Origin: Aeriscardovia sp040773385
GTDB taxonomy: Bacteria > Actinomycetota > Actinomycetes > Actinomycetales > Bifidobacteriaceae
Assembly: GCA_040773385.1 (NCBI GenBank)
Contig: JAXGWH010000008.1
Coordinates: 1-42,814, forward strand
Reading direction: 5' to 3'
DNA: 42,814 nucleotides
The notes below the pieces were generated by a model that saw only the letters and a program-made list of their open reading frames with translations, did not search any database and had not been told where the DNA came from. The position numbers were made by a program, and so were the translations under genes. Of this stretch, positions 15,280 to 23,140 are shown piece by piece. Every line of letters begins with the position of its first letter. Position 1 is the first letter of the stretch.

Positions 15280-17160
15280 ATGCCGACTTTTGACTGCGGG
15301 CTGGAGCATGTCTCGCTCGCCTTCGCCACGAAGAACGTGTTCACCGATGTGACGCAGGGCGTCAACGAGGGCGACCGCATCGGCATCGTCGGGCGCAACG
15401 GCGACGGCAAATCCACGCTGCTCAAACTCTTCAAGGGCCTGCAGACCCCCGACGAGGGCCGCGTGCAGATGAGGAACGGCCTGAGCTTCGGCCTGCTCGG
15501 CCAGCGCGACGAGCTCGACGGCACCTCCACCGTGCGCCAGGCCGCGCTCGAGGGCCGCGCCGACCACGAGTGGGCCGGCGACGCCCGCTCGCGCGACATC
15601 GTGACCACACTTCTCGCCGGCATCCCGCTCGACGCGCAGGTGGACTCCCTCTCGGGCGGCCAGCGCCGCCGTGCCGACCTCGCGCGCCTGCTCCTGCACG
15701 ACTGGGACATCCTCGCCCTCGACGAGCCCACCAACCATCTCGACATCATCACCATCCACTGGCTGGCCGAGCACCTCAGGAACCGCTTGCCGGACGGGCA
15801 GGGCGCGCTGCTGCTCGTCACCCACGACCGCTGGTTCCTCGACGAGGTGTGCTCCTCCATGTGGGAGGTGCATGACGGGACCATCGAGCCGTTCGTCGGC
15901 GGCTATTCCGCCTACCTGCTCCAGCGTGCCGAGCGCGCCCGCCAGGCCGACATGCGCGAGGAGCGCCGGCGCAACCTGGCCCGCAAGGAGCTGGCCTGGC
16001 TCACCCGCGGCGCCCGCGCCCGCGCCACGAAGCAGAAGTTCCACGTCAAGCAAGCCCAGGAGGTCATCGCCGACGTGCCCCCGGTGAGGAACACCTTGGA
16101 GCTCAAGGCGATGGCCATGAGCCGGCTGGGCAAGGAGGTCGTCACCCTCACAGACGTGACGAAGAAATATCCCATCGGCGACACCGGGAGGCAGCGCACG
16201 GTCATTGATGATCTCTCTTGGATCATCGGCCCGGGTGACCGCTTCGGCATCGTCGGCGAGAACGGCGTAGGCAAATCCACGCTCCTGGGCCTCATCGACG
16301 GGTCCGTCAAACCCACCTCCGGGCGCGTCAAGATCGGCAAGACCGTCAAATTCGCCGTCCTCTCCCAGCGGCTCGACGAGGTGGAGGCCCTCGGCGACGC
16401 GAAGGTGAAGGAGGTGCTCACCCGCTACAAATCGACGTACGAGATCGGCGGGAAGGAGTACACGCCTGCCAAGCTGCTCGAACAGCTGGGCTTCGACCCC
16501 TCGCAGATGATGACGCCCGTGTGCGACCTGTCGGGCGGGCAGAAGCGGCGGATGCAGCTCATGCTCATCCTGCTCACCCAGCCCAACGTGCTCATCCTCG
16601 ACGAGCCGGGCAACGACCTCGACACGGACATGCTCGCGGTGATGGAGGACCTGCTCGACCAGTGGGCCGGCACGCTCATCGTGGTCTCCCATGACCGCTT
16701 CCTCCTCGAGCGCGTGACCGACCAGCAGTTCGCGCTCATGGACGGAAAGATCCGCCATCTGCCCGGCGGGGTGGACGACTACATCCGGCTGATGGACGGG
16801 CGCCCGCACGCCTCCACGCTCGCACAGCCCGCCGAGGGGACCGTGGCCGAGACGGTGGGCGGCGTCACCGGGGGCACGGAGGCGGCCGCCAAGGCCGCCG
16901 ACAAGGACCTCGCCCGCCGCAAGTGGCGTGCCGGCAAGGAACAGCGGTCGGTGCAGGAAAAGCAGAAGAAGATGGCCGCCCGCATCGCCGACATGGAGAA
17001 GACGATGGCGCAGGCGGCGCAGAAGGCGTCCGACCCCTCCGCCACGCAGGACGATTTCAAAAAGCTCGGCGATCTGACCGCGCAACTGCATGATCTGCAG
17101 AAGCAGAAAAGCGATCTGGACGACCGCTGGCTCGAGCTCGAGGAGATCCTCGAGGGCTGA
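15280..17160 (+). CDS. ABC-F ribosome-associated ATPase (Uup-like)
   Basis: The 626-residue soluble protein has two ABC domains in tandem and no membrane helices. First domain: Walker A GRNGDGKST, signature LSGGQRRRADL, Walker B ILALDEPTNHLD. Second: GENGVGKST, LSGGQKRRMQL, VLILDEPGNDLDTD. The basic helical linker between them (RAERARQADMREERRRNLARKELAWLTRGARARATKQ) is the P-site tRNA interaction motif that defines ABC-F proteins. A C-terminal coiled coil (about 545-626) is of Uup type. ABC-F proteins act on stalled or drug-bound ribosomes. Whether this one gives antibiotic resistance cannot be told. AAAGGAA precedes the ATG at 15280, preferred to the longer frame from 15172. The second Walker B has Gly-Asn-Asp in place of the usual Thr-Asn-His. 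Confidence 0.93.
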   Translation: MPTFDCGLEHVSLAFATKNVFTDVTQGVNEGDRIGIVGRNGDGKSTLLKLFKGLQTPDEGRVQMRNGLSFGLLGQRDELDGTSTVRQAALEGRADHEWAGDARSRDIVTTLLAGIPLDAQVDSLSGGQRRRADLARLLLHDWDILALDEPTNHLDIITIHWLAEHLRNRLPDGQGALLLVTHDRWFLDEVCSSMWEVHDGTIEPFVGGYSAYLLQRAERARQADMREERRRNLARKELAWLTRGARARATKQKFHVKQAQEVIADVPPVRNTLELKAMAMSRLGKEVVTLTDVTKKYPIGDTGRQRTVIDDLSWIIGPGDRFGIVGENGVGKSTLLGLIDGSVKPTSGRVKIGKTVKFAVLSQRLDEVEALGDAKVKEVLTRYKSTYEIGGKEYTPAKLLEQLGFDPSQMMTPVCDLSGGQKRRMQLMLILLTQPNVLILDEPGNDLDTDMLAVMEDLLDQWAGTLIVVSHDRFLLERVTDQQFALMDGKIRHLPGGVDDYIRLMDGRPHASTLAQPAEGTVAETVGGVTGGTEAAAKAADKDLARRKWRAGKEQRSVQEKQKKMAARIADMEKTMAQAAQKASDPSATQDDFKKLGDLTAQLHDLQKQKSDLDDRWLELEEILEG

Positions 17161-17171
17161 GAGGCGGTCTG

Positions 17172-17966
17172 CTACTTCGCCGCCGGCTCGTCGGTGAGCG
17201 CGCGGTACGCCTTCTCGGCGGCCCGCATCTGTGCCTGTTTCTTCGACGTGCCCGTGGCAGAGGCGATCTCCTCCGGCTCCTGCCCGGGCTTTCTCGCCAT
17301 GAACAGGCGGGCGGTGAACGTGGGGTGCGTCAGATCCGCGTCCACGCCCATGCGGTAGGTCGGGAACTCCACCCCGGTCTCGTGGCCGAGCTTCGTCATC
17401 GCCGTCTTCCAGTCGAGCGAGGGACCGCGCTGCGAGACCTCCTCGATCACCGGCATCATGAGGCGGGTGATCACCCTGTCCGCCACGCGCAGGCCGTATT
17501 GCAGATAGACCGCGCCGAACAGCGCCTCCAGCGCGTCGGAGAGGATGGTCGGTTTGTGCTCGCTGTGTTCCTCGCGCTCGCCGCGGCCCAGCAGCACGTA
17601 GGGGCCGAGGCTGAGCTGTTTGTCGGCCACCTTCGCCAGCGGCGTCTGGCTCACCGTGTTGGCGCGGATGGAGGAGAGGCGCCCCTCGGTCCATGTGGGG
17701 AACTCGTCGAAGAGGATACGGGTGACGACCATCTCGAGCACGGCGTCACCGAGGAACTCAAGCCGCTCGTTGTTGGGAAGTCCCGGATTCTCATGGGCGA
17801 AGGAGCGGTGGGTGAGGGCGCGCACGAGCAGGTCGGGGCGCAGGTCCACGCCGAGCCTGTCCGTCAGCTCTTTTGTGCCGGACATGTCGAGGTGATAGCC
17901 GGCAAGCGCCTCCTGGCCCACACGCGCGGTGGCCTCTGTTGACTGTCGGTCGACCGAATGGGCCAT
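17172..17966 (-). CDS. rnc: ribonuclease III
   Basis: RNase III cleaves double-stranded RNA, including the rRNA precursor stems. The signature NERLEFLGDAVLEMVV (about residues 66-81) carries the metal-binding Glu and Asp; a second cluster, TILSDALEALFGAVYLQYG, supplies the other catalytic acids. A double-stranded-RNA-binding domain follows at about 185-258, ending in GTSKKQAQMRAAEKAYRAL. AAGGAGG precedes the ATG at 17964-17966. The gene lies downstream of rpmF in the actinobacterial order coaD-sepIVA-DUF177-rpmF-rnc. A terminator-like hairpin lies only about 20 bp before the start, so expression depends on read-through or on a start site within that hairpin. Confidence 0.96.
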   Translation of the reverse strand: MAHSVDRQSTEATARVGQEALAGYHLDMSGTKELTDRLGVDLRPDLLVRALTHRSFAHENPGLPNNERLEFLGDAVLEMVVTRILFDEFPTWTEGRLSSIRANTVSQTPLAKVADKQLSLGPYVLLGRGEREEHSEHKPTILSDALEALFGAVYLQYGLRVADRVITRLMMPVIEEVSQRGPSLDWKTAMTKLGHETGVEFPTYRMGVDADLTHPTFTARLFMARKPGQEPEEIASATGTSKKQAQMRAAEKAYRALTDEPAAK

Positions 17967-17983
17967 GCGTCCTCCTTACGGAC

Positions 17984-18014
17984 AAAAAGACCCCGCCACC
18001 CGTCGATGGCGAGG
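17984..18014 (-). terminator. terminator or attenuator between rpmF and rnc
   Basis: On the minus strand CCTCGCCA and TGGCGGGG arms (17991-18014, eight bases with one G-T pair, loop of eight) are followed by TCTTTTT. This is a typical Rho-independent terminator behind rpmF, yet its T-run ends about 17 bp before the rnc ATG and just ahead of the rnc ribosome site. Confidence 0.75.
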
Positions 18015-18073
18015 TCGGTCAGAACGGACGGGCGGAATTCGCGCCCGGGCGTCTGTGAAAGCCGGAAATGCGC

Positions 18074-18268
18074 TCAGGCGCGCATGTCGGAGCGGATACC
18101 CGCCTTGTACACGCGGCCCCTGTAGCTGCCGCAGTTCGGGCAGGCGCGGTGGGGGAGCATCGCGGCGCCGCAGTTCGGGCACGTCACGGTCGCGGCCGCG
18201 GAGGCCTTCCAGGTGGAGCGGCGGGTGTGCGTGTTGGCGCGCGAGGTCTTGTATTTCGGTTCTGCCAT
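18074..18268 (-). CDS. rpmF: 50S ribosomal protein L32
   Basis: This 64-residue large-subunit protein has the L32 N-terminus AEPKYKTSRANTHTRRSTW and a zinc ribbon of two Cys pairs, CPNCG and CPNCG, 13 residues apart. All four ligands are present, so it is the zinc-binding form. GAGGA precedes the ATG at 18266-18268. It sits between a DUF177 gene and rnc, a widespread arrangement. A 14-bp perfect palindrome covers the bases immediately upstream of the ribosome site, and a terminator lies 60 bp after the stop. Confidence 0.95.
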   Translation of the reverse strand: MAEPKYKTSRANTHTRRSTWKASAAATVTCPNCGAAMLPHRACPNCGSYRGRVYKAGIRSDMRA

Positions 18269-18278
18269 AGTTTTCCTC

Positions 18279-18292
18279 TATTCGATCGAATA
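18279..18292. promoter_or_regulatory. 14-bp perfect palindrome in the rpmF leader
   Basis: TATTCGATCGAATA is a perfect palindrome directly before the rpmF ribosome site. It could be an operator or a short hairpin that affects translation. The sequence does not match the Zur box pattern, so zinc control is not indicated. Confidence 0.5.
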
Positions 18293-18368
18293 ATGCTTAA
18301 GCAGACATTCACGATAACGCGAAGCGTGGATCAGTTCACGCCTGCGGTGCCGGCACACCACGGCCGTG

Positions 18369-19061
18369 TCAGTCGGCCTCTGCCGCGTTGTCGCCCTTCT
18401 CGAGCCGCTCCTTCAGACCGGCGAGGGCCGCCCAGCGCGGATCGGCCGGGGCGTCGTGGTGATGCTCAGAATGCTCGTTGAGGTTGACGCCGTCGAGCGG
18501 GCACAGGCCCTTGCAGTCCGGCCTGCACAGCGGGGTGGTGGGCACGAGGTCGAAGAGCGCGTCGCGGATGACGGTCTCCATATCGGCCCAGTTGCCGTTC
18601 TCCTTGAGCGGATAGACGTCCTGTGCCTCCTCCTCGGCGAGGTCGACGTCCGTCTCCTCGGCATCGCCGCGGTCCTCCGGCTCGGGCTCCTCGAAGGGGA
18701 GGAAGGCCGTCACCTGCGCGGTCAGGGGGCCGGAGAGGTCTTTCAGGCAGCGCGAGCAGCGGCCGGTCGCCGTCGCGCTGATGGTGGCGGTGAGCACGAG
18801 CCCGTCCTTGATGGACTCGAAGTCACCTTTTACCCGCACATCGCTGCCGGGGCGCACGCCGTAAAAGTCGTCGCCGATGCCGGTGGGGGCGGGGAAGGTG
18901 TCGTCCAGATGCTGGGTGCGGCCGATGGCCGAGCCCACGTCGGAGACGCGCACCGCCCACGGCGACTGGTCGGCGTGCCGGTAGGCCTGGTGCGCCTCGT
19001 TCTGGGGATTGTGATTCTGGGTGGTGTGATTGCGGGGGTCGCGGCGTTGTGTCTCACTCAT
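18369..19061 (-). CDS. DUF177 (YceD-family) protein
   Basis: This 230-residue protein carries the YceD/DUF177 domain in its C-terminal two thirds: a CSRC pair after ATISATATGR, an acidic middle, and the hallmark DLVPTTPLCRPDCKGLCPLDGVNLNE. The family lies beside rpmF across bacteria and plastids and is linked to 23S rRNA accumulation and ribosome assembly; the mechanism is not settled. The first 50 residues are polar and His/Asn/Gln-rich. The ATG at 19059-19061 overlaps the stop of the upstream SepIVA-like gene by eight bases, implying coupled translation; an ATG at 19082 would extend the overlap. Confidence 0.88.
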   Translation of the reverse strand: MSETQRRDPRNHTTQNHNPQNEAHQAYRHADQSPWAVRVSDVGSAIGRTQHLDDTFPAPTGIGDDFYGVRPGSDVRVKGDFESIKDGLVLTATISATATGRCSRCLKDLSGPLTAQVTAFLPFEEPEPEDRGDAEETDVDLAEEEAQDVYPLKENGNWADMETVIRDALFDLVPTTPLCRPDCKGLCPLDGVNLNEHSEHHHDAPADPRWAALAGLKERLEKGDNAAEAD

Positions 19062-20331
19062 CGTGCTGCCCGTCCTGATCATGGCCGTCGTGCCGGTCGT
19101 GCCCGTTCTGCGCGTCGGCGACGCCCTGGCTCGTCACAGAGGCCTCCGCCCGGGCCGCGGCACCGGCATCGAGCGCCTCGTGCCGCGTCTGTTCGAAGCG
19201 GCGGCCGGCCTCCTCCTCGCGCTGCTGGAGCACGGTGATGCCCCCGCGCGTCTGCTTGGTGAAATCGGCCAGCTGCTCGCTCAGCTTGGTGAGCACGTCC
19301 TCCACGTATGTGTCCGCGCCCTTGGTGAGGGAGCGGGCGCGCGCGTTGGCGTCCTTGAGGATGGCCTGCGCCTTCTGGCGGGCGAGGGCCACCACGTTCT
19401 CCTGCCCGGCGAGCACGTCGGCGCGATGATGCGCGTCCTCGATGATCCGGTCCTTCTCGTCACGGGCGGCGCGCACGATCTTCTCGCTGCGCTCGCTCGC
19501 CTCCTGACGGCGCTGCTCCGCCTCGCGCATGAGCGCCGAGGCGCGTTCGAGCTGCACCGGCAGCACGTCGCGCAGCTCGCTGAGATGGTCGAGCATGGAC
19601 TGCTGGTCGACGCGCACCTCGGAGGCGTGGAAGAGCACCTGCCGGGCGTCCTCCAGCTCGCCTTCCATCTGGTCGATGATGTCGAAGGCGTTGTTGAACT
19701 CGGGGTGGCGTCCCGTCAGGCGTGCGTCCGAGCCGTCGTCATCCTCTTGGATACCGTCGTCCATGACGTCCTCCTCTGGCGGGCGTACCGGTGACGGGGA
19801 GGCGGCACCGCCGTCCCCGCTCGTCTGGCGTCGGTCCCCGCCGTCGATCCTGTCGTGTGGTTCGTGCGCCGGTCCCTGCGCGTCCTGCCGGTCGTCCTGC
19901 CGCGGCGCATCGTCGGCCGGGGCGTCGGTCAGTCCGACGAGATCGCCGAGGCTGTGCGCGAAGGAGCGTGCCTTCTCCCGCACGGAGGAGCCTGCGGAGG
20001 GCTGCCGGTCACCGGTGTCGTCACCGGTATCATCCGCCCGGGCGCCGTCATACTCCCGGCCGTCTGCGCCGTCCGCCGGCTGCCGTCCGGCCGGGGCGGG
20101 CGCCGGCTCGGGGATGAGCGGTGAGGAGTCTGCGGAATCCGCCGGTGCGTCGGAGGTGTCTTCATGTGCGGCGGGGATGCTGTCACCGGTGCCATCGGCC
20201 TGTTGCGCGGACGCGTTCCCGGAGCCGGGGTGACGGCCGTGCCCGGCCGCGGCGACGGACGCCGTGTTGACGATCGTCGTCTCGGCCTCGCTGCCGTCGG
20301 CGGCATTGTTCTGTTCGTTCTGCTCGCTCAT
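19054..20331 (-). CDS. SepIVA/DivIVA-like coiled-coil cell-division protein
   Basis: The C-terminal half (from about residue 215) begins EFNNAFDIIDQMEGELEDARQ and continues as a long coiled coil rich in Ala, Glu, Arg and Gln. This resembles the DivIVA-domain protein SepIVA of mycobacteria (Rv2927c), whose gene is also next to a DUF177 gene, rpmF and rnc. SepIVA acts in septation and polar growth. The N-terminal 210 residues are disordered, made of Ala/Asp/Gly/Pro-rich low complexity, and are not part of the family core. The last residues are a His/Asp-rich tail (HDRHDGHDQDGQHDE). The ATG at 20331 has GGGAGGAA upstream. The assignment rests on the core and the neighbours, so related DivIVA-like functions remain possible. 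Confidence 0.75.
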   Translation of the reverse strand: MSEQNEQNNAADGSEAETTIVNTASVAAAGHGRHPGSGNASAQQADGTGDSIPAAHEDTSDAPADSADSSPLIPEPAPAPAGRQPADGADGREYDGARADDTGDDTGDRQPSAGSSVREKARSFAHSLGDLVGLTDAPADDAPRQDDRQDAQGPAHEPHDRIDGGDRRQTSGDGGAASPSPVRPPEEDVMDDGIQEDDDGSDARLTGRHPEFNNAFDIIDQMEGELEDARQVLFHASEVRVDQQSMLDHLSELRDVLPVQLERASALMREAEQRRQEASERSEKIVRAARDEKDRIIEDAHHRADVLAGQENVVALARQKAQAILKDANARARSLTKGADTYVEDVLTKLSEQLADFTKQTRGGITVLQQREEEAGRRFEQTRHEALDAGAAARAEASVTSQGVADAQNGHDRHDGHDQDGQHDE

Positions 20332-20471
20332 CGTTCCTCCCGTGGCCCCGCCAGATCGGCGCGGCCGGTCATACGTCTCCCAGTATCCTCCGAAACGCGT
20401 CTGTTTGTCAGTCCCGTGTCTGTCTGTTGTCTGATTGTCGTTTCTTCCTGCCGCGTGGGTGCCGGTCAGTG

Positions 20472-21044
20472 TCAGTCGCTGCCGGCATGGCTGATCCCGG
20501 AGACGCGTGCGAGCAGCGGCCCGACCACCGCGTCAGGGACCATGCCCTCGATATTGCCCCCGTGGTGCGCCACATCCTTGACCACCGAGCTGGAGATGTG
20601 CTCCTTCATCGGGTCGGCGGGCAGGAAGAGCGTCTCGGTGCCGGCCAGATGCCGGTTGACGAGGGCCATGCCCAGCTCCTCCTCGTAATCGCCGTTCTGC
20701 CGCAGTCCTTTGACGATCACCTGCGCGTTGACGGATGTGCAGTAATCGGTGATGAGCCCGTCCGTGCTCGCCACGGTGATGTTCGGGTTGCCCTGCGCCT
20801 GCCACAGCACAGGATCGGAGGCCGGCAGATCGTCCAGACCGGGTGAGTGGACGAGAAAACCGTCGTCGGCGAGGGCACGGCGGATGAAGCCGACGCGCTC
20901 GGCCTCCGTGAACATCGGTCTTTTGGCCCCGTTGACCGCCACCACCACATGCACGTGCGAGAAGAGGCGGGCGCACCGCTCCATCACGTCCAGATGGCCG
21001 GAGGTGACGGGATCAAAGGAACCGGGGCACACTGCGATCGTCAT
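20472..21044 (-). CDS. coaD: phosphopantetheine adenylyltransferase
   Basis: CoaD makes dephospho-CoA from 4'-phosphopantetheine and ATP, the fourth step of CoA synthesis. The nucleotidyltransferase motif GSFDPVTSGHLDV (TxGH) is at residues 8-20. The later motif KEHISSSVVKDVAHHGG carries the ISSS ATP-binding segment. The 190-residue length is slightly above the usual 160, with extra residues in the middle. The ATG at 21042-21044 is the conserved start; a longer frame to 21098 adds an Ala-rich leader. TAGCCT ends seven bases before the ATG with no clear ribosome site, so the message is probably leaderless. It opens the coaD-sepIVA-DUF177-rpmF-rnc series. Confidence 0.95.
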   Translation of the reverse strand: MTIAVCPGSFDPVTSGHLDVMERCARLFSHVHVVVAVNGAKRPMFTEAERVGFIRRALADDGFLVHSPGLDDLPASDPVLWQAQGNPNITVASTDGLITDYCTSVNAQVIVKGLRQNGDYEEELGMALVNRHLAGTETLFLPADPMKEHISSSVVKDVAHHGGNIEGMVPDAVVGPLLARVSGISHAGSD

Positions 21045-21051
21045 GATTCCA

Positions 21052-21141
21052 AGGCTAGCCGGGGGTGCCGCTGTTTGCGCCGCGGGCACGGCGTTCACCC
21101 ACAGCGACGCGGGCGGGACAGCGCCTGTCGTCCAATAAAAT
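21052..21141. promoter_or_regulatory. divergent leaderless-type promoters of coaD and the DUF3039 gene
   Basis: TAGCCT (minus strand, 21052-21057) ends seven bases before the coaD ATG, and TAAAAT (plus strand, 21136-21141) ends seven bases before the ATG at 21149. A weak GGGACA lies about 15 bp upstream of the second box. Confidence 0.5.
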
Positions 21142-21148
21142 CAGAGGC

Positions 21149-21517
21149 ATGATGCGCTTTGATGCTGCGGATGATCCCCGCAATGATTCTTTCCGCGCCG
21201 ATTCTTGTGGCGCCGGCCGCCTGCCGTCCGACATCGGTTTCACCAGCCCGTCCTCGCCCCAGAAAGAGGGCGAGGGGCAGACCGCCGTCCTCGACCGGCC
21301 CGAGGAAAAGTCGGAGACCCGCAAGGACGACGGTGCCGACGCCGATCGCTACGCCCACTATGTCTCCGCCAAGGAGATGGCGCGCTCGCGTGCCACGGGC
21401 CGCCCGGTCGTCGCCCTGTGCGGCAAGGTGTGGGTGCCGAAACACAATCCCGCCGACTACCCCATCTGCCCGGAGTGCAAGAAGATCTACGAGCAGCTGC
21501 AGGGCGGCAACAACTAA
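21149..21517 (+). CDS. DUF3039 family protein
   Basis: This 122-residue protein ends in the DUF3039 domain, widespread in actinobacteria and without known function. The conserved block is AHYVSAKEMARSRATGRPVVALCGKVWVPKHNPADYPICPECKKIYE. It has CG and CPEC cysteines that look like a metal site. The first 60 residues are polar and variable. Two ATGs in a row are possible starts; the first (21149) fits a leaderless promoter seven bases after TAAAAT, while AGAGG before the second (21152) is too close for a good ribosome site. It is divergent from coaD and converges with pncB, 25 bp away. Confidence 0.8.
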   Translation: MMRFDAADDPRNDSFRADSCGAGRLPSDIGFTSPSSPQKEGEGQTAVLDRPEEKSETRKDDGADADRYAHYVSAKEMARSRATGRPVVALCGKVWVPKHNPADYPICPECKKIYEQLQGGNN

Positions 21518-21542
21518 ACCTTCCGGATCAGGCTTTCAGGAT

Positions 21543-22934
21543 CTAGGCCTTCAGGATCACCGTGTCGATGGCCGGGTCGCCCTCGGCCAGAGAGTGCGCG
21601 GTGATCGGCATATCCGCGAGCTGGTGACGCCGCCACCTGTCGGCCTTGGCCAGCGCGTCCGGGGCGGAGAGCGCGGGGTCGGCCACGCCGTTCTTCATCG
21701 CGGTGATGAGCAGCGGGCGCGTCTCGTCCACCTCCTCGCTTGTGGGGCATGTCCACCGGGAGAGCGCCTCCTGGGAGCCGTCGACCACGATCTCCTCCGT
21801 CGCCAGGCCGTAGCGGTAGGCGCGCCAGGCGCCCTTGCGCCAGCCGACATACGTCTTGCCGAATGATTTCTTGGCCACCGGGTGCATCGTCCCGTCCGCG
21901 CCGCGGCGCTCGACGAGCTTGTACACCATCTCGCATGTCGGGTGGCCAGAGCCGGTCACAAGGCGCGTGCCCACGCCGTAGGAGTCCACCGGCGCGTCGC
22001 GCAGGGCGGCGATGGCGTACTCGTCCAGATCGTTCGTGACGGTGATCTTCGTCTTCGTGGCGCCGAGGGCGTCGAGCTGTTTGCGGGCGCGCTGCGAGAC
22101 GGAGGCGAGGTCGCCCGAGTCGATGCGGATGCCGCCCAGGCGGGGGCCGGCCACGCGCACCGCGGTCTTGATGGCCTCCTCCACGTTGTACGTATCCGTC
22201 AGAAGCGTCGTGCCTTCGCCGAGCGCCCTGATCTGCGAGCGGAACGCCTGTTCCTCGCTGTCGTGGAGCAGGGTGAACGAGTGCGCGGCCGTGCCGATCG
22301 CCGGCAAATCGTAGCGCATGGCGGCAGCAAGGTTCGCCGTGCCCTTGAAGCCGCCGACAATAGACGCACGCGCGGCCGCAATGGCAGCCTGCTCGTTCAT
22401 GCGCCGCCCGCCCATGTCCATGCATGGACGCGAGCCTGCAGCCATTGAAATCCTTGAAGCGGCCGAAGCGACGGCGGAATCATAGTTGAGGACGGAGAGG
22501 ATGAGCGTTTCCAGCAGCGTTCCCTCGCCGAAGCTGGCCTCGACCTGCAGTATCGGGGAGTTGGGAAAATAGATTTCGCCTTCCCGGTAGGCGCGGATCG
22601 TGCCATGGAAGGTGAAGCGCCGCAGCCAGTCGGCGGTCTTCTCGCTCACGATATGCCGTTTGAGCAGAAACCCGACCTGGGCCTCGCTCGGACGGAAATG
22701 TTCGATCATGGGCAGCAGGCGGCCCAGCCCTGCCACAACGCCATAGCGCCGGCCGGCCGGCAGATGGCGGGCATACACTTCAAAAACGCAGTCGCGGTTT
22801 GCCGTCCCGTCGGCAACCGCTGCATCGAGCATCGTGTACTCGTACATGTCGGTCATGAGAGCCGGCGTGGCGTCGGCGTCATCGGCATAGTCCTTGATGC
22901 GGGGCAGAGCCGCCCCTTCCTGAGATTCTTTCAT
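21543..22934 (-). CDS. pncB: nicotinate phosphoribosyltransferase
   Basis: PncB joins nicotinate to PRPP to form nicotinate mononucleotide in NAD salvage. The 463-residue protein has the family motifs ALMTDMYEYTM near the start, GSRPCMDMGGRRMNEQAA in the middle, IGTAAHSFTLLHDSEEQAF with the phosphoacceptor-type His, and LGGIRIDSGDLASVS, followed by a VTNDLDEY segment. The ATG at 22932-22934 follows a TTG that could also start. No strong ribosome site is seen; only a GGGT lies near. The upstream DNA is unusually AT-rich and the transcribed leader holds a CTGTCC-N5-GGACAG inverted repeat. The gene stands alone between DUF3039 and a Pr6Pr protein. Confidence 0.94.
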   Translation of the reverse strand: MKESQEGAALPRIKDYADDADATPALMTDMYEYTMLDAAVADGTANRDCVFEVYARHLPAGRRYGVVAGLGRLLPMIEHFRPSEAQVGFLLKRHIVSEKTADWLRRFTFHGTIRAYREGEIYFPNSPILQVEASFGEGTLLETLILSVLNYDSAVASAASRISMAAGSRPCMDMGGRRMNEQAAIAAARASIVGGFKGTANLAAAMRYDLPAIGTAAHSFTLLHDSEEQAFRSQIRALGEGTTLLTDTYNVEEAIKTAVRVAGPRLGGIRIDSGDLASVSQRARKQLDALGATKTKITVTNDLDEYAIAALRDAPVDSYGVGTRLVTGSGHPTCEMVYKLVERRGADGTMHPVAKKSFGKTYVGWRKGAWRAYRYGLATEEIVVDGSQEALSRWTCPTSEEVDETRPLLITAMKNGVADPALSAPDALAKADRWRRHQLADMPITAHSLAEGDPAIDTVILKA

Positions 22935-22958
22935 CAATACCCGTTTCTCTTTTTGGCA

Positions 22959-22975
22959 CTGTCCTTTTTGGACAG
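22959..22975 (-). promoter_or_regulatory. inverted repeat in the pncB leader
   Basis: CTGTCC and GGACAG arms flank five T (A on the minus strand) and lie 25 bp upstream of the pncB start. The AT-rich stretch at 22998-23035 further up is the likely promoter. The repeat could be an operator or a leader hairpin; no known regulator site was matched. Confidence 0.45.
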
Positions 22976-23140
22976 CGGATTTCGGCGATGTTTCGTGGTG
23001 TGAGAAATTAATTAAAGATGAAATTAATCAATTGGAGAGAATCAGCCTGGTGGTTCACTGCTTTCAACCCCCAGTGTAGAGGGTCCCTGTCACGTGCTGA
23101 TGACATTTTCCACTTCACATGTTCATGCCAGAGGCGGCTT

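Noticed and set aside
14887..17694. 935-codon frame antisense to the ABC-F and rnc genes
   Set aside because: It runs opposite to well-supported genes and has biased composition.
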